From assembly GCA_016840305.1 (NCBI GenBank), contig JAEOSP010000095.1:1-5167 (forward strand): a stretch of DNA of 5,167 bases, written 5' to 3'. The notes under the pieces are model-generated. The model was not told where the DNA came from, made no database searches, and saw nothing but the letters and a program-made list of their open reading frames with translations. The DNA is from Candidatus Hodarchaeota archaeon (lineage in GTDB: Archaea > Asgardarchaeota > Heimdallarchaeia > Hodarchaeales > Hodarchaeaceae). Made by a program: the position numbers and the translations under genes. Below, in pieces: positions 5,121 to 5,167 of the stretch (positions within the stretch are counted from its first letter, which is position 1; every line of letters begins with the position of its first letter).

Positions 5121-5167
5121 GCCGAGGTATTCTAGTCCGGTATGAAGCATGCCTGGAAATAAAAAGA
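5121..5167 (+). tRNA. Partial tRNA-Ser (anticodon GGA), 5' half, probably interrupted by an intron
   Basis: The 5' half of a tRNA is visible and the rest lies beyond the window. The acceptor strand GCCGAGG (5121-5127) is followed by TA, then a D arm TTCT-AGTCCGGTA-TGAA with T10-A25, T11-A24 and C12-G23 pairs, a T-T mismatch at 13-22 and the invariant A14 and GG (18-19). G26 comes next, then anticodon stem strand CATGC (5148-5152) and loop CTGGAAA (5153-5159) with U33 and anticodon GGA (5155-5157), which reads UCC/UCU serine codons. The stem should close with GCATG, yet the following bases are TAAAAAGA. That break fits an intron at the standard 37/38 site, where archaeal introns most often lie. 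T10 in place of G10 is unusual. A decayed or partial tRNA copy is the main alternative. Confidence 0.72.

Noticed and set aside
4929..5150. 73-codon minus-strand frame
   Set aside because: It overlaps the tRNA 5' half antisense, is made of Ile, Tyr, Asn and Leu as expected from AT-rich DNA, and has no ribosome site.

Overview
This window reads as chromosomal DNA from an AT-rich archaeon. The evidence is a tRNA-splicing-endonuclease family gene, the archaeal PIN-ATPase-KH protein (COG1855 / PINA family), and the 5' half of what looks like an intron-bearing tRNA-Ser. A lineage cannot be fixed from this window. The long proline-rich membrane protein with a charged C-terminal helix made me think of Asgard archaea, but that is an impression and not evidence. 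I see no insertion sequence, CRISPR array or phage gene.

Layout, left to right. Positions 1-380 have no convincing full gene. They hold a duplicated 12-base motif, a TATA-like box and a 16-codon open frame that stops directly against the first gene. At 381-1016 (+) lies an EndA-type tRNA-intron endonuclease subunit that has both domains but lacks the catalytic histidine. At 1013-2887 (+), joined by an ATGA overlap, lies the PINA-like protein with an intact PIN acidic quartet, a hexameric-type ATPase core and a KH domain. A short hairpin sits between this gene and a converging gene at 2921-4603 (-). That gene encodes a 560-residue membrane protein with a TTG start, five tandem two-helix membrane units, a cytoplasmic helical segment, a proline-rich linker and a terminal amphipathic helix. 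Positions 4604-5120 are AT-rich and without a gene I can support. At 5121 a tRNA begins on the + strand and runs off the right edge. Its anticodon loop reads GGA, and the sequence after it cannot close the anticodon stem, so an intron is likely.

How the parts may fit together. The first two genes form a translationally coupled pair of nucleic-acid proteins. The EndA-like protein is best read as the structural (beta) subunit of an (alpha-beta)2 splicing endonuclease, whose catalytic partner would be elsewhere in the genome. The probable intron-bearing tRNA 4 kb away would be the kind of substrate such an enzyme cleaves. The membrane protein is on the other strand, has its own promoter-like signal, and is of unknown function.
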